From contig CANFKC010000001.1 in NCBI GenBank assembly GCA_947447265.1, forward strand, positions 62,001-126,000: a stretch of DNA of 64,000 bases, read 5' to 3'. The stretch comes from Chitinophagaceae bacterium (GTDB lineage: Bacteria > Bacteroidota > Bacteroidia > Chitinophagales > Chitinophagaceae). The position numbers and the translations under genes were made by a program. The notes beneath the pieces were generated by a model. That model was given only the letters and a program-made list of their open reading frames with translations, ran no database searches and had not been told where the DNA came from. This document shows, in pieces, positions 43,659 through 52,123 of this stretch. Position 1 is the stretch's first letter, and the number at the start of each line of letters is the position of its first letter.

Positions 43659-44642
43659 TTAATTTTTGTGATTTGTTGCAGAAAACGCGTCAGCCATGCG
43701 TTCTATGGTCTTTTCGAGGGGGGTATAGCTGAATGCCGGCAGTGCGGCAAGCAGCTTTTTATTGTCGTAATGGTTCTGTGTATTCGCATTACGCGCGGTT
43801 TCGCGGGTAATAACAGGCTTTTTGCCAAACAAAGCCATAAGCTTTCCCAACCGCCATGCAAGGCCGGTTATCAGTGCATTAGCGTAGAAACGGGGCGGCC
43901 TTTTATTCAGCGACTGCGCCATCAACGTAAAAACATCGCGGAACGAACGGTTACCATTGCTCAATATATAGCGTTCGGCCTCGTAACCAGACGCCATAAG
44001 CGCCTGCATAGCACTGGCTACATCTTTTACATCGACCCATGCCGTAATGCCATTAGTATAAAAAGGGAATTCCTTCCACGCCAGCTTCGTTAATTCGGTT
44101 GAACCGTCAACAAAATCGCCTTCGCCCAATATAATTCCGGGGTTTACAATTACCGCATTCAGCCCTTCGCCAATGCCGCGCCACACTTCTGTTTCAGCAA
44201 GATACTTACTCATTCCGTAAGCGGAAGAATAGTCATTTTCGCCCCACTGCTCTTCTTCAGTTATTTGTGGTTTTTCGGCTGTTGCCTTACCCAGCGCGGC
44301 TATCGAGCTAACGTAAACCATTTTGGTTATGCCTTGCTCCAGTGCCTGGTTTACAATGTTGGCTGTGCTTTCCGGGTTAAAATGCAGCATCATTTGCTGT
44401 CCTGCGGGCTGGAAGGAAATAATTGCCGCGCAATGGTAAACATGCGTTATGCCTTCCATCACAGTAGCTACGTCATAAACATCGAGCAGGTCGGCATATT
44501 GCCACGTAACACCTTTTAAGGCGAGCAATTTTGCGCCCGGTTTATTTTTATAGTATAAGGCGCGAACAAGCTCCCCCTTTGCCGATAACGACTGCACCAG
44601 GTGTTGCCCCAAAAAACCGCTTGCGCCGGTAACTAAAATCAT
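43659..44642 (-). CDS. NAD-dependent epimerase/dehydratase (extended SDR)
   Basis: The protein has 327 residues from the ATG at 44640-44642. The longer frame adds 19 non-conserved residues. It opens MILVTGASGFLGQHLVQSL, the dinucleotide-binding glycine motif, and has the active-site run YVSSIAALG and Y-x-x-x-K in YGMSKYLAE. It resembles the dihydroflavonol-4-reductase/HpnA branch of extended SDRs. The C-terminal 60 residues include a hydrophobic stretch (ANALITGLAWRLGKLMALFG) that may touch the membrane. The substrate is probably a nucleotide sugar or a sterol/terpenoid-like molecule, but this cannot be settled from sequence. It is convergent-independent: rho lies 186 bp downstream on the same strand. 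Confidence 0.85.
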   Translation of the reverse strand: MILVTGASGFLGQHLVQSLSAKGELVRALYYKNKPGAKLLALKGVTWQYADLLDVYDVATVMEGITHVYHCAAIISFQPAGQQMMLHFNPESTANIVNQALEQGITKMVYVSSIAALGKATAEKPQITEEEQWGENDYSSAYGMSKYLAETEVWRGIGEGLNAVIVNPGIILGEGDFVDGSTELTKLAWKEFPFYTNGITAWVDVKDVASAMQALMASGYEAERYILSNGNRSFRDVFTLMAQSLNKRPPRFYANALITGLAWRLGKLMALFGKKPVITRETARNANTQNHYDNKKLLAALPAFSYTPLEKTIERMADAFSATNHKN

Positions 44643-44739
44643 AACACGCCAAAAGTAAGGCAATTTGCGAAAACATTGTTTTAAAGCGTTCCTAAGCACT
44701 GTAATCTGCCATAAAAATACCCATTACAACAATGTTGCT

Positions 44740-44747
44740 TAGCTTTG
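44740..44747 (+). promoter_or_regulatory. Possible -7 element for the gene at 44765
   Basis: TAGCTTTG matches TAnnTTTG. Its position argues for the ATG at 44765 over the longer frame opening at 44732, which would start upstream of the promoter. Confidence 0.4.
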
Positions 44748-44764
44748 TTGCAATTTCACAATTT

Positions 44765-45454
44765 ATGCGGAGCCGTTTTTTTATTATGATTGCTGCCTTG
44801 CTGTTACTCGTATGGCAGGACAGTGTCGCCCAGACTCCGCAGGAGTTTAGCAAGAAGATTGAAGCCTCTACCACCGACCTGTATTCGAAGGCCGCTTTGT
44901 GGGGCACAACCTTTATTAGCCAGTATAATGGCGATGCTAATTACGGCGAGCTGAAGGCCGTGCGGGTTGATATACAGGAATATATTGACGAACAACTTTC
45001 TTATTTTAAAGAAGCCGAAAATGTTGGTGGCTCAGAAAAACTTAAGGCAGCAGTTATTTCGTTCTATGAATACGAAAAATCGTTGGTGCAGGATGGTTTT
45101 GGCCCGTTTGATAAGCTGAATAAATCATCGGGCGACGAACAGGTGAATAACTGCCGCGCTACACTGAAAGAGCTTTCCAGAAAGGAATATGATTTTACAC
45201 AGGCGCTGAACAAAGAGCGTCGTGAATACGCTGCAAAGAATGGTTTTTCGCTTGACCCACCTCCCCCGGCTCCAAAGCCTGCGCCAAAGCCTGTCGCAAA
45301 AAAACCATTGCCACCAAAACCTGTTGCCAACCGCGCACCGGCGCCGGCTGCAAGCCCTCAGCCACCTGCAGAACTGCCAAGAGGCAGAGGTGAACCACCA
45401 AGAAAACCTGTGGTTAAAGAAGACGACGAAGATAAAGATGACGACAAGGAATAA
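44765..45454 (+). CDS. Exported protein with Pro/Ala/Lys-rich and acidic C-terminus
   Basis: The protein has 229 residues from the ATG at 44765, with a signal peptide (about 1-23, MRSRFFIMIAALLLLVWQDS). A helical domain (about 25-150) includes STTDLYSKAALWGTTFISQ, KAAVISFYEYEKSLVQDG and FTQALNKERREYAAKNG. The rest is low complexity, with PAPKPAPKPVAKKPLPPKPV-type repeats, then RGRGEPPRKP and an acidic tail EDDEDKDDDKE. Such tails can span the periplasm or stay unfolded. I do not recognise the family. The gene is divergent from the SDR gene. Confidence 0.7.
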   Translation: MRSRFFIMIAALLLLVWQDSVAQTPQEFSKKIEASTTDLYSKAALWGTTFISQYNGDANYGELKAVRVDIQEYIDEQLSYFKEAENVGGSEKLKAAVISFYEYEKSLVQDGFGPFDKLNKSSGDEQVNNCRATLKELSRKEYDFTQALNKERREYAAKNGFSLDPPPPAPKPAPKPVAKKPLPPKPVANRAPAPAASPQPPAELPRGRGEPPRKPVVKEDDEDKDDDKE

Positions 45455-45931
45455 TGGCCGTCAGCCAAACGAGTGAAGAACAAAATGGTTCCGCGCAAAG
45501 CCGCATCTGATACCGCAGGGTGGAAGACCGAAAAGGGCTTTCTCCGCTATTAAAGGGAGATGTACGTCTTATACTTTATTGACTCAGTTCTTTATTTCCC
45601 GATGATGCTATTCAACACCTTCGGTGTTGGTGTTTTGCTTTTGGCACCACCGGTTTCACCACCAGTGTACGAGACACTGTTTCGCGAACATTTACCTACC
45701 AGAAATTGGATACTCCCTAATGAGACATGAACCCTCTATTGTTACATTTTTCTACAAAGCGGTAGTCCCTAGCGGGACATTTTCAACTGCAATGACGGGA
45801 TTCGAACACTTGTGGCTTTTACCAGCACTTATTCATATTGAAGCCCTTCAGGCTCCCTTGAGTTAATCATATTTGCCAACAGGGCGCTTTTCACCTTCAA
45901 GCCTGCCGCGTTATCACCGCACATCTGCCGC
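45455..45931. other. Gene-free gap with repeat fragments
   Basis: About 480 bp. It holds a truncated 'TTCAACACCTTCGG' block (45611-45669), a 'GCGGTAGTCCCTAGCGGGAC' palindrome (about 45759) and a GAAGCCCTTCAGGC fragment (about 45841). No gene is supported. Confidence 0.65.
45611..45669 (+). repeat. Dispersed repeat (family 'TTCAACACCTTCGGCGTTGG'), partial copy
   Basis: Reads TTCAACACCTTCGGTGTTGG followed by CACCACCGGTTTCACCACC. The tail is replaced by unrelated sequence, so the copy is degenerate. Confidence 0.8.
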
Positions 45932-45962
45932 AAAAAAAATGCGCCCTTTCAGTGGCGCATTT
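45932..45962 (-). terminator. Rho-independent terminator of the lipoprotein gene at 45984
   Basis: On the minus strand the stem AAATGCGCC / GGCGCATTT runs into a poly-T tract, about 20 bp after the stop. Confidence 0.85.
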
Positions 45963-45983
45963 CAAAGTACTGTATTGGAAAGT

Positions 45984-46505
45984 TTATTTGTAGATAGTAA
46001 CTGCGATTGTGGTATCAACACCTTTTATCGCTGCACCAACTGTAGCGTAGGTTATTGGGGTGCCGATCCTCATATAAAAAGTATCGATAACCAGGTAGTC
46101 ATGTAACAGGAAGCTATTGGTGCTTCCGCCCATTGGCGCATACTTAGTGTAAACGTAACCAACTGAAGATGCATAATAGTTAGGATCAGTAAACTGGTGC
46201 TCAGAATATGATGCTCCCAATGTATAGGTGACACTATCGTTCAGGTGCAGACCAAACGTATCCGTGCTTACTTTGTATTCAGTGATGCCACCCGTTTTTG
46301 ATGTGAACCTTACCGCAACGCTAGAATCAAGCACATTGTTACCCCTTTTAAGTACCAGGCGGTAGAACGTATTGGTCTGTAGTTTAAAACTGTCAAATGC
46401 CTGCGAAGCATTATAGTTCGTATCAGGTAATGTGATCTCCGGCCTTTTGGTAGAACAAGAGAACATTACAAGCGAAATAGCCAGTACACAGAGTATTTGT
46501 TTCAT
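45984..46505 (-). CDS. Lipoprotein of unknown function
   Basis: The 173-residue protein has a lipoprotein signal (MKQILCVLAISLVMFSC, lipobox MFSC). The mature part is beta-rich, with stretches DSFKLQTNTFYRLVLKRGNN, TSKTGGITEYKVSTDTFGLH and AIKGVDTTIAVTIYK. I do not recognise the family. It may be an outer-membrane-attached or surface beta-protein. It is followed by its own terminator and lies about 100 bp before the nitroreductase stop on the same strand. Confidence 0.75.
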   Translation of the reverse strand: MKQILCVLAISLVMFSCSTKRPEITLPDTNYNASQAFDSFKLQTNTFYRLVLKRGNNVLDSSVAVRFTSKTGGITEYKVSTDTFGLHLNDSVTYTLGASYSEHQFTDPNYYASSVGYVYTKYAPMGGSTNSFLLHDYLVIDTFYMRIGTPITYATVGAAIKGVDTTIAVTIYK

Positions 46506-46610
46506 TTTTTAAACTTTTTGTAAAAATAGCAATAAATGGTAGAATCCAAAAGTAATGCAATTTAGCCCTTAATACAAGTGCGCAACCACTTTAAAAGCCG
46601 AACTGCTCCC

Positions 46611-47219
46611 CTATTTACCGTTAATAGCCTCATTATTCCAGGTAATCTTCTCGCTTACGTGGGTGGCTCTGCTGCCTTCTCGGGCCGGTTCGTCAGTATA
46701 ACCAAGAAATAGCAAGCCCATCACCATATCGTCTTTACCAAGGCCGAGGTATTGGGCAAGTGCCGGCTTGTGTACCATACCGCCCGTACTCCACAAGGCG
46801 GCAATATCCAGCGCGGCGGCGCCCAGCAGTATGTTCTGCACTGCGGCCGAGGCTGCAGCTATTTCTTCTACCTGAGGTATTTTTTCATTATTGCCGCGCT
46901 TCATTACGGCTATAATTAAATGAGAGGCCTTGTCTGTATTGCGCGCCAACTTCTCCCGGGTGCCTTCCATGCGCTTATCTTCGGGTGTGTTATTCCAGTA
47001 GAGGTCGGCATGGTCTGCAGCAAACTGCTTCATGGCGGCCCCTGAATACACAAAAAACTGCCACGGCTCGGTTTTGCCATGTGTTGGCGCCCAGTGTGCC
47101 AGTTCCAGCAACTCCATTATGGTTTCGTCAGGAATTAATTTGCCGTTCATTTTTGCCCAGCTTACGGTGCGCCGGCTTTTTATAATGTGCTTTATACTAT
47201 TAAACTGTTCGTTATTCAT
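46611..47219 (-). CDS. Nitroreductase-family flavoenzyme (YdjA-like)
   Basis: The protein has 202 residues from the ATG at 47217-47219. The frame extends about 95 codons upstream, but that part lies inside the divergent YceI gene. FMN-binding pieces are SRRTVSWAKM (phosphate-binding arginines), WAPTHGKTEPWQFFVYS and the C-terminal GLGKDDMVMGLLFLGYTDE. It resembles the small YdjA nitroreductases. It reduces nitro compounds, quinones or related substrates with NAD(P)H as donor; the natural substrate is unknown. It is divergent from the YceI-family gene with only about 45 bp between the starts. Confidence 0.9.
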   Translation of the reverse strand: MNNEQFNSIKHIIKSRRTVSWAKMNGKLIPDETIMELLELAHWAPTHGKTEPWQFFVYSGAAMKQFAADHADLYWNNTPEDKRMEGTREKLARNTDKASHLIIAVMKRGNNEKIPQVEEIAAASAAVQNILLGAAALDIAALWSTGGMVHKPALAQYLGLGKDDMVMGLLFLGYTDEPAREGSRATHVSEKITWNNEAINGK

Positions 47220-47225
47220 TGCGTG

Positions 47226-47254
47226 CAAATATAAACCGGACTTTCTTAAATTTG
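47226..47254. promoter_or_regulatory. Back-to-back -7 elements, nitroreductase and YceI
   Basis: On the minus strand 47226-47233 reads TATATTTG, and on the plus strand 47247-47254 reads TAAATTTG; both match TAnnTTTG. The two lie within 30 bp, so the promoters face away from each other. No clear -33 boxes are seen. Confidence 0.45.
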
Positions 47255-47265
47255 CTTTTACTATT

Positions 47266-47835
47266 ATGAAATACACAGGCGCGGTAAAGGCATTAGTATT
47301 GATGGGTTTAATGGTTTTTAGTTTTGCCGCATGGGCACAAACGTATAAGCCGGTTGACAAGGGCTCGCAGGTAGAATTTACTTTTAAGAAAGGCAAGGGT
47401 GATGACCTGGTGCAGACCAAGGCTAGTTTCAGCAAGCTCTTCGGCATGGTGCAATTCGACCCGAATATGCTGCAACATGCATTGTTCGATATTTCTTTAA
47501 CCACTTCGGGGCTCAGAGCTGCCGGTAAAGAAAACGAAGCCCACCTGAGGAACTTTGAGTTTTTTGATGTGTCGGACTATCCCGCAATCGTAATTAAATC
47601 GACTTCGGTAACGCAGGACAGGCCGGGTAGCATAGTTTACCTTGTTAATGCCAACCTCACTATTAAAGGGATTACACGGCCCGTTAAAATACAATTCACG
47701 ACGACGCCCTCGGGCACCGGCTATATGTTTCACGGCCTGCTGCAATTCAGTCGCAAGGCCTATGGCCTGGGTACTCCTGAAGAATTTGACGACATGGTTA
47801 CTGTGTATTTGCAGGTCAATACTGCAAAAAAATAG
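47266..47835 (+). CDS. YceI-family periplasmic lipid-binding-like protein
   Basis: The protein has 189 residues from the ATG at 47266. The reading frame continues upstream into the nitroreductase gene and is not used. A signal peptide (about 1-25, ALVLMGLMVFSFAAWAQ) precedes the YceI beta-barrel: YKPVDKGSQVEFTFKK, DPNMLQHALFDISLTTSGL, RNFEFFDVSDYPAIVIKSTS, LTIKGITRPVKIQF. YceI proteins bind isoprenoid or fatty chains in the barrel. It is divergent from the nitroreductase gene and may share its promoter region. Confidence 0.9.
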   Translation: MKYTGAVKALVLMGLMVFSFAAWAQTYKPVDKGSQVEFTFKKGKGDDLVQTKASFSKLFGMVQFDPNMLQHALFDISLTTSGLRAAGKENEAHLRNFEFFDVSDYPAIVIKSTSVTQDRPGSIVYLVNANLTIKGITRPVKIQFTTTPSGTGYMFHGLLQFSRKAYGLGTPEEFDDMVTVYLQVNTAKK

Positions 47836-47850
47836 GCTTGGCTTTCGCTC

Positions 47851-48195
47851 TTTAGTTTCACGCAAAGGCGCGAAGGCGCTATGACCGTGTCCTTATTCAA
47901 GATTTAAGAGGCGCAATCAGGATGGGTAATTTTAGCTTCGCGCAAAGGCGCAGAGACGCAATGACCGTCTGATTATTCAAGAGTTAAGAGGCACAAACAC
48001 TTGTGGTAATTTTAGGCTCACGCAAAGGCGCGGAGAAGCAATGACCGTGTGATTATTCAAGATTTAAGAGGCCCAATTGGGATGGGTAATTTTAGTTTCG
48101 CGCAAAGGCGCTAAGACGCAATGACCATTTACTTATTCAAGATTTAAGAGGCGCAAACGGTATGGGTAAATTTAGTTTCGCGCTAAGGCACGAAT
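47851..48195. repeat. Tandem array, exact 80-bp unit, four full copies plus a partial
   Basis: Units start at 47851, 47931, 48011, 48091 and 48171 (partial), exactly 80 bp apart. Each reads TTTAG(T/C/G)TTC-GCGCAAAGGCGC, then GACGCAATGACC, TTATTCAAGATTTAAGAGGC and GGTAATTTTAG. The units differ by point changes. The same family appears at 9255 and 49853. Confidence 0.97.
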
Positions 48196-48211
48196 AAATG
48201 GAAAGTGAACG

Positions 48212-48736
48212 TCAATCGTCGAAGCCGAGGTCTTTTTTATAGAGGTCTAAAGCCATTTTTCCCTGGAAGATCATTGCCTTTGTTTTGGGGTCGTAACAGG
48301 TAACAAATGAGGTTGTATCTCCCCGCTCGGCAACTTCAATATCCACAATTATTTCGGGCAACACTTTGTGCTTTTTATTGATGATGTGTGCATGCCCTGC
48401 TGTAAGTAAAAACGCAGCTACTGCGTTTTGTAATATTGGCTGCATGGGGTAACGAAATTCGGTATGCAATCCGGGAAAAAGTTCGTATATATAGTTGAGC
48501 GATGTATCGAGTCCACATTTTGCATCGAAACTACTATCGCCTATCTCGCGAAGAAAACCGAGGGTCTTATCTATGTCGCGGATTTTGAAAGAAAGGGTGT
48601 ACTCATTAAAAATAACGTGCACCTGCGGCCTGTCCCACAGGTTGCGCATGGTAACAGGATGTTGCGCGTACAACATACATGACTGAAGTAGCGCTAACAA
48701 AAGAACCAGTGAACTTTTAATTTGCGGTAATTTCAT
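48212..48736 (-). CDS. Exported protein of unknown function
   Basis: The 174-residue protein has a signal peptide (about 1-25, IKSSLVLLLALLQSCMLYAQ). The mature domain includes FNEYTLSFKIRDIDKTLGFL, GLDTSLNYIYELFPGLHTEF, QPILQNAVAAFLLTAGHAHI and KTKAMIFQGKMALDLYKKDL. It is periplasmic or outer-membrane associated. There is a lipobox-like SCMLYAQ, but the cysteine lies too far inside for a clear lipoprotein call. I do not recognise the family. It lies between the 80-bp tandem array and the threonine aldolase gene, divergent from the latter. Confidence 0.7.
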   Translation of the reverse strand: MKLPQIKSSLVLLLALLQSCMLYAQHPVTMRNLWDRPQVHVIFNEYTLSFKIRDIDKTLGFLREIGDSSFDAKCGLDTSLNYIYELFPGLHTEFRYPMQPILQNAVAAFLLTAGHAHIINKKHKVLPEIIVDIEVAERGDTTSFVTCYDPKTKAMIFQGKMALDLYKKDLGFDD

Positions 48737-48804
48737 GTCACTAAAATACGAAAAACAATAAAAGCAGCACTACATTCCCTACTTTTAACGTCAAATTATA
48801 ATTG

Positions 48805-49830
48805 ATGAAAAGTTTTGCGAGCGATAACTATGCCGGAGTATTGCCAGAAGTAATGGATGCCCTGCATGCCGCCAATACAGCCCATGCCCGCTCTTACGGA
48901 GCTGACGATATTACCGCGAGGGTAAACAGCCTGTTTAAAGAAGTATTTAATGCCAATACCTCGGTATATTTTGTGTTTAACGGCACGGGCGCCAATGTGC
49001 TGAGCATCAGCAGTGCCACCCAATCTTACAACGCTATTTTGTGTTCTGATACTTCTCATATCTATTGCGATGAATCTTCAGCACCGGAGACATTTACCGG
49101 TTGCCGCTTTTTTGCAATTGCTGCTGATGCCAACGGCAAGCTTACCCCAGATGCGATAAAGGAACGGCTGATACGCAAGGGCGATGTGCACTATGCACAA
49201 ACCGCAATGGTATCGATAACGCAAAGCACAGAGTATGGTACGATCTATACTGCGGCCGAAATTAAGGCCATTGCTGATGTAGCGCACGATTTTGGTTTGT
49301 ACCTGCATGTAGATGGATCGCGCTTCTTTAATGCAGCGGCATCTTTGCAATGCAATTTGCGCGATATCAGTTGCGATGCAGGGGTCGATATATTATCGCT
49401 CGGCGGCACAAAGGCCGGCATGATGTATGGCGAAGCCGTTGTAGTGTTCAATAACGAGCTGAATAAGCATATTGCATACAAACACAAGCAGGTAATGCAA
49501 TTAGCCTCTAAAACACGCTTTATTGCCGCGCAATTTGAAGCTATGCTGAAGGATGAACTGTGGCGTAAAGTTGGCACACATGCCAATGCTATGGCCCAGC
49601 AACTACACATGGCGCTTTCCGGGCACCCGGAAGTAAAATTTACGCGCCCGGTGCAGGCCAATGCGGTATTTGCGGAAATTCCGCGCCACTGGTATGAACC
49701 GCTGCAGGAGCATTTCCCGTTTTATGTTTGGAAAGACAGCACGCACGAAGTGCGGCTGATGTGTTCCTGGGATACCAGGGCAGATGATATTACCCGCTTC
49801 AGTGAAGCGATTTTGAGGGTAAAGGGTTAA
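48805..49830 (+). CDS. ltaE: Low-specificity L-threonine aldolase
   Basis: The protein has 341 residues from the ATG at 48805. A TTG one codon earlier opens the longest frame but is not needed. This is the fold-type I PLP family: FASDNYAGVLPEVMDAL (N-terminal substrate region), VYFVFNGTGANVLSI, D170 (LYLHVDGSR) and K203 in SLGGTKAGMMYG as the Schiff-base lysine. It cleaves L-threonine or L-allo-threonine to glycine and acetaldehyde. A repeat-rich region follows. Confidence 0.92.
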   Translation: MKSFASDNYAGVLPEVMDALHAANTAHARSYGADDITARVNSLFKEVFNANTSVYFVFNGTGANVLSISSATQSYNAILCSDTSHIYCDESSAPETFTGCRFFAIAADANGKLTPDAIKERLIRKGDVHYAQTAMVSITQSTEYGTIYTAAEIKAIADVAHDFGLYLHVDGSRFFNAAASLQCNLRDISCDAGVDILSLGGTKAGMMYGEAVVVFNNELNKHIAYKHKQVMQLASKTRFIAAQFEAMLKDELWRKVGTHANAMAQQLHMALSGHPEVKFTRPVQANAVFAEIPRHWYEPLQEHFPFYVWKDSTHEVRLMCSWDTRADDITRFSEAILRVKG

Positions 49831-49852
49831 GGTTATTATCGCGGCAAAAAAC

Positions 49853-49913
49853 AGTTTCGCGCAAAGTCGCAAAGGCGCGAACTAAAACCCATTCAAGATT
49901 TAAAAGGCGCAAC
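49853..49913 (+). repeat. Dispersed repeat (family 'CGCAAAGGCGC'), single copy
   Basis: Reads TTTCGCGCAAAGTCGCAAAGGCGC and then TTCAAGATTTAAAAGGCGC, the two halves of the 80-bp unit at 47851. Confidence 0.8.
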
Positions 49914-50152
49914 TAAAAACGCTGAAATGCCATTAAGTCAATGACATTGGGGTAAAGGGATAAGGTTAATTTCGCCAACACTTCAAAAATATATGCGTTC
50001 GACCCTTATCAGGTTTTGAGCGGTAACAGATAAATCACCGCGGCTTCACCTGCGGTGATTTATATTGAAGCCCGTCGTACTATGCCGATTGTTGACAGTT
50101 AAAATGGGGTAATACTATTGACTATAGTTTTTGGTTCTCCCCGATGTCATAG

Positions 50153-50513
50153 TTCAACACCTTCGGCGTTGGTGGTTTGCTTCTGGCACCGCCGGTTTCA
50201 CCGGCGGCTATTTTTGTTGAAGCCCTTCAGGCTTCTGTAAGACGTTCACATCTCGTCCTCGTTTGCAACGAGGATGAGTGAGGATACCCTATTTTTGCCG
50301 CTATCGGGTAGCTCCTAACGGAGCATTATCCTAAAAAAATTGCTTTACTACAGATCGGTAGCCCCTAAGGGGCAATTCCCATATCGTCCTCGTTTGCAAC
50401 GAGGATGCAACAGAACGGCGTTTGCAACGCCTGTAAAAAACCAAAGCACTACTTGCTATGACACGCGTTACAAACGCTCTGCTATAGCATCCTCGTTGCA
50501 AACGAGGACGAGT
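50153..50513 (+). repeat. Compound repeat block, copy 1
   Basis: Order: 'TTCAACACC' element (50153-50235), 'CGTCCTCGTTTGCAACGAGG' palindrome (50253), 'GGTAGCTCCTAACGGAGCAT' element (50281-50377), palindrome (50384), GGCGTTTGCAACGCC hairpin and the reversed palindrome (50488-50512). The first element and the 50384 part recur about 390 and 257 bp downstream. Confidence 0.85.
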
Positions 50514-50542
50514 AAGGTTTCCCCCCTACCCGGGTGTCACTG

Positions 50543-50765
50543 TTCAACACCTTCGGCGTTGGTGGTTTCCTTTAGGTACCGCCGGTCTCACCGGCGGCTA
50601 TTTTTGTTGAAGCCCTTCAGGCTTCCGTAAGACGTCATATCTCGTCCTCGTTTGCAACGAGGATGTAACGGAACGGCGTTTGCAACGCCTGTAAAAAACT
50701 GAAACACTTATTGCTATGACGTGCGTTACAAACGCATTACCATAGCATCCTTGTCGCAAACGAGG
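50543..50765 (+). repeat. Compound repeat block, copy 2
   Basis: This is a near-repeat of copy 1: 'TTCAACACC' element (50543-50625), palindrome (50641-50665), GGCGTTTGCAACGCC hairpin, ending in the decayed palindrome CATCCTTGTCGCAAACGAGG (50746-50765). It lacks the 'GTAGCTCC' element. Confidence 0.85.
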
Positions 50766-50808
50766 TTGGGTGAGGGCTATAAAAGATGCTGGCTAAATCG
50801 CTAAACTG

Positions 50809-52101
50809 TTAATGCGCTACAACGACCTGTCGCGTGGTTACATTGTTTTGGGTAGCTACCTTTAGCAGGTAATTACCTGCAGGGAAATTCCGGGTGGGAA
50901 TGCGGATGATATACCTGTCGCATAAGGGCACATAAGTATTGTAAACCTCTTTGCCGGTCATATCGTACATAGCAACAATAAAGGCCATTGCATCCTTCAT
51001 ATTTACCCGTAGTGTGAAAATATTGCCGGCGGGATTAGGGAAAATATTAACGTCTGCAACCTCGTCTATGGTGGCAACCTCTGAAGGCGTATAAGGCGAG
51101 TAATAATAATTCCACAAGTAAGGGCCTGTAACCCATGCAGAACCCGTCCATGTTTCGGCAAGCTTTGTTGTTACCTGGTTAAAGGTGTTATACGTATAGG
51201 TATACCGCATTGCATTAACCCATGCTGAGCCATTCCACTTTTGGTCTATCTCTGTAAGCGGCATGCCAGCAGCGGTAAAGTTACTGTAAAGGCTAAGGGA
51301 ATCGTTAAAGCTTCCACTAGCGCTAAATTTTATAAGTGTTTTAGATGTGAGCAAATGCGAGGTTGAATCGTATCTATAGAAAAACTTGCTGGTAACATTG
51401 CTAAAACCAGTTCCATCCCATAAAAAGCGAGTACTGGTTTGCAAATTATTACCACTCCTGTAAGAGTAGTCAAAATCATCGGTGGAGTAAAATGTGCCTT
51501 CTGTATAATCATAGTCTATCTGCTGGCAAAAATTTGAACGGAGGGTATCATAGGCAAATTCCCGCCTTGAAGTGTTAGCCCATGTGCTTCCAGTGCCAAC
51601 CTGGCTCACCATATAGCCAACATTGGTATCTGCATTGATATGAAAATAACTATCGCGCCAAAAAATATCCCAAGCACCACTTGTATTCATGTGCATGGCG
51701 GTTACTGATTGGGGTTTGCCGGTTGCATAGTAGTCTACTATGTATTTATATGCTCCGTTTAAACCGGTGATGCCGGTTAGCCAGTAATCGGCATCAGCAA
51801 CTAACAGGTGGAATTGTGTTCCCGGCACACCAGAACTATCATAGTGTTTTACAATGCGGTGATGCAGCGTAAGGCCGCTGCCGGTAACTGTGCGTGTTAT
51901 TGCGGAATCGTAGTTGAGCGGGTGCACAAGATCGCCACCACGGGGATTGGAATAGAAGTATGTAGTGGTATCTGTTAGTGTAAAAGCGGAGCCCGAATAG
52001 GCGCGTGTAGCCTTTGCTACCAGCCTTGATTGCTGCGCATCAGCGGTGCTGTGCAATAGCAGCAGGGCAATTGTAGCAATAGTGGATAATGTGCTTTTCA
52101 T
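50809..52101 (-). CDS. T9SS cargo protein with type A sorting domain, tandem copy 1
   Basis: The 430-residue protein has a signal peptide (about 1-22, TLSTIATIALLLLHSTADAQ). The body carries repeated W.GS.W / Y.Y.. strand units (TWANTSRREFAYDTLRSNFC, KWNGSAWVNAMRYTYTYNTF, TWTGSAWVTGPYLWNYYYSP), similar in layout to the two neighbours. The last 80 residues are a T9SS sorting domain (VNIFPNPAGNIFTLRVNMKD, GNYLLKVATQNNVTTRQVVV). It is secreted and surface-associated, and its role is unknown. It lies 22 bp after the neighbour at 52124 on the same strand, so a transcript with copies 2 and 3 is possible. Confidence 0.82.
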   Translation of the reverse strand: MKSTLSTIATIALLLLHSTADAQQSRLVAKATRAYSGSAFTLTDTTTYFYSNPRGGDLVHPLNYDSAITRTVTGSGLTLHHRIVKHYDSSGVPGTQFHLLVADADYWLTGITGLNGAYKYIVDYYATGKPQSVTAMHMNTSGAWDIFWRDSYFHINADTNVGYMVSQVGTGSTWANTSRREFAYDTLRSNFCQQIDYDYTEGTFYSTDDFDYSYRSGNNLQTSTRFLWDGTGFSNVTSKFFYRYDSTSHLLTSKTLIKFSASGSFNDSLSLYSNFTAAGMPLTEIDQKWNGSAWVNAMRYTYTYNTFNQVTTKLAETWTGSAWVTGPYLWNYYYSPYTPSEVATIDEVADVNIFPNPAGNIFTLRVNMKDAMAFIVAMYDMTGKEVYNTYVPLCDRYIIRIPTRNFPAGNYLLKVATQNNVTTRQVVVAH

Positions 52102-52123
52102 AAAATATTTTTTCCGGGTTTAA

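Larger units (their letters stand above)
49831..50808. other. Repeat-only gap
   Basis: The roughly 980 bp contain no gene I can support. They consist of a 'CGCAAAGGCGC' copy (49853-49913), a 'TTCAACACC' block (50153), a 'GTAGCTCCTAACGGAGCAT' block (50281), 'CGTCCTCGTTTGCAACGAGG' palindromes (about 50253, 50384, 50488, 50641, 50746) and a second 'TTCAACACC' block (50543). The small frame 50340-50630 is repeat-derived. Confidence 0.85.

Noticed and set aside
47851-48195. CRISPR array
   Set aside because: The unit is 80 bp and the segments between the conserved words are also similar, so there are no unique spacers. No cas genes.
50340-50630. 96-residue frame
   Set aside because: Made of dispersed repeat elements with no start signal or domain.
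50253-50765. CRISPR-like palindromic repeats
   Set aside because: Spacing between the CCTCGTTTGCAACGAGG copies is irregular, some copies are reversed, and the intervening sequence repeats.
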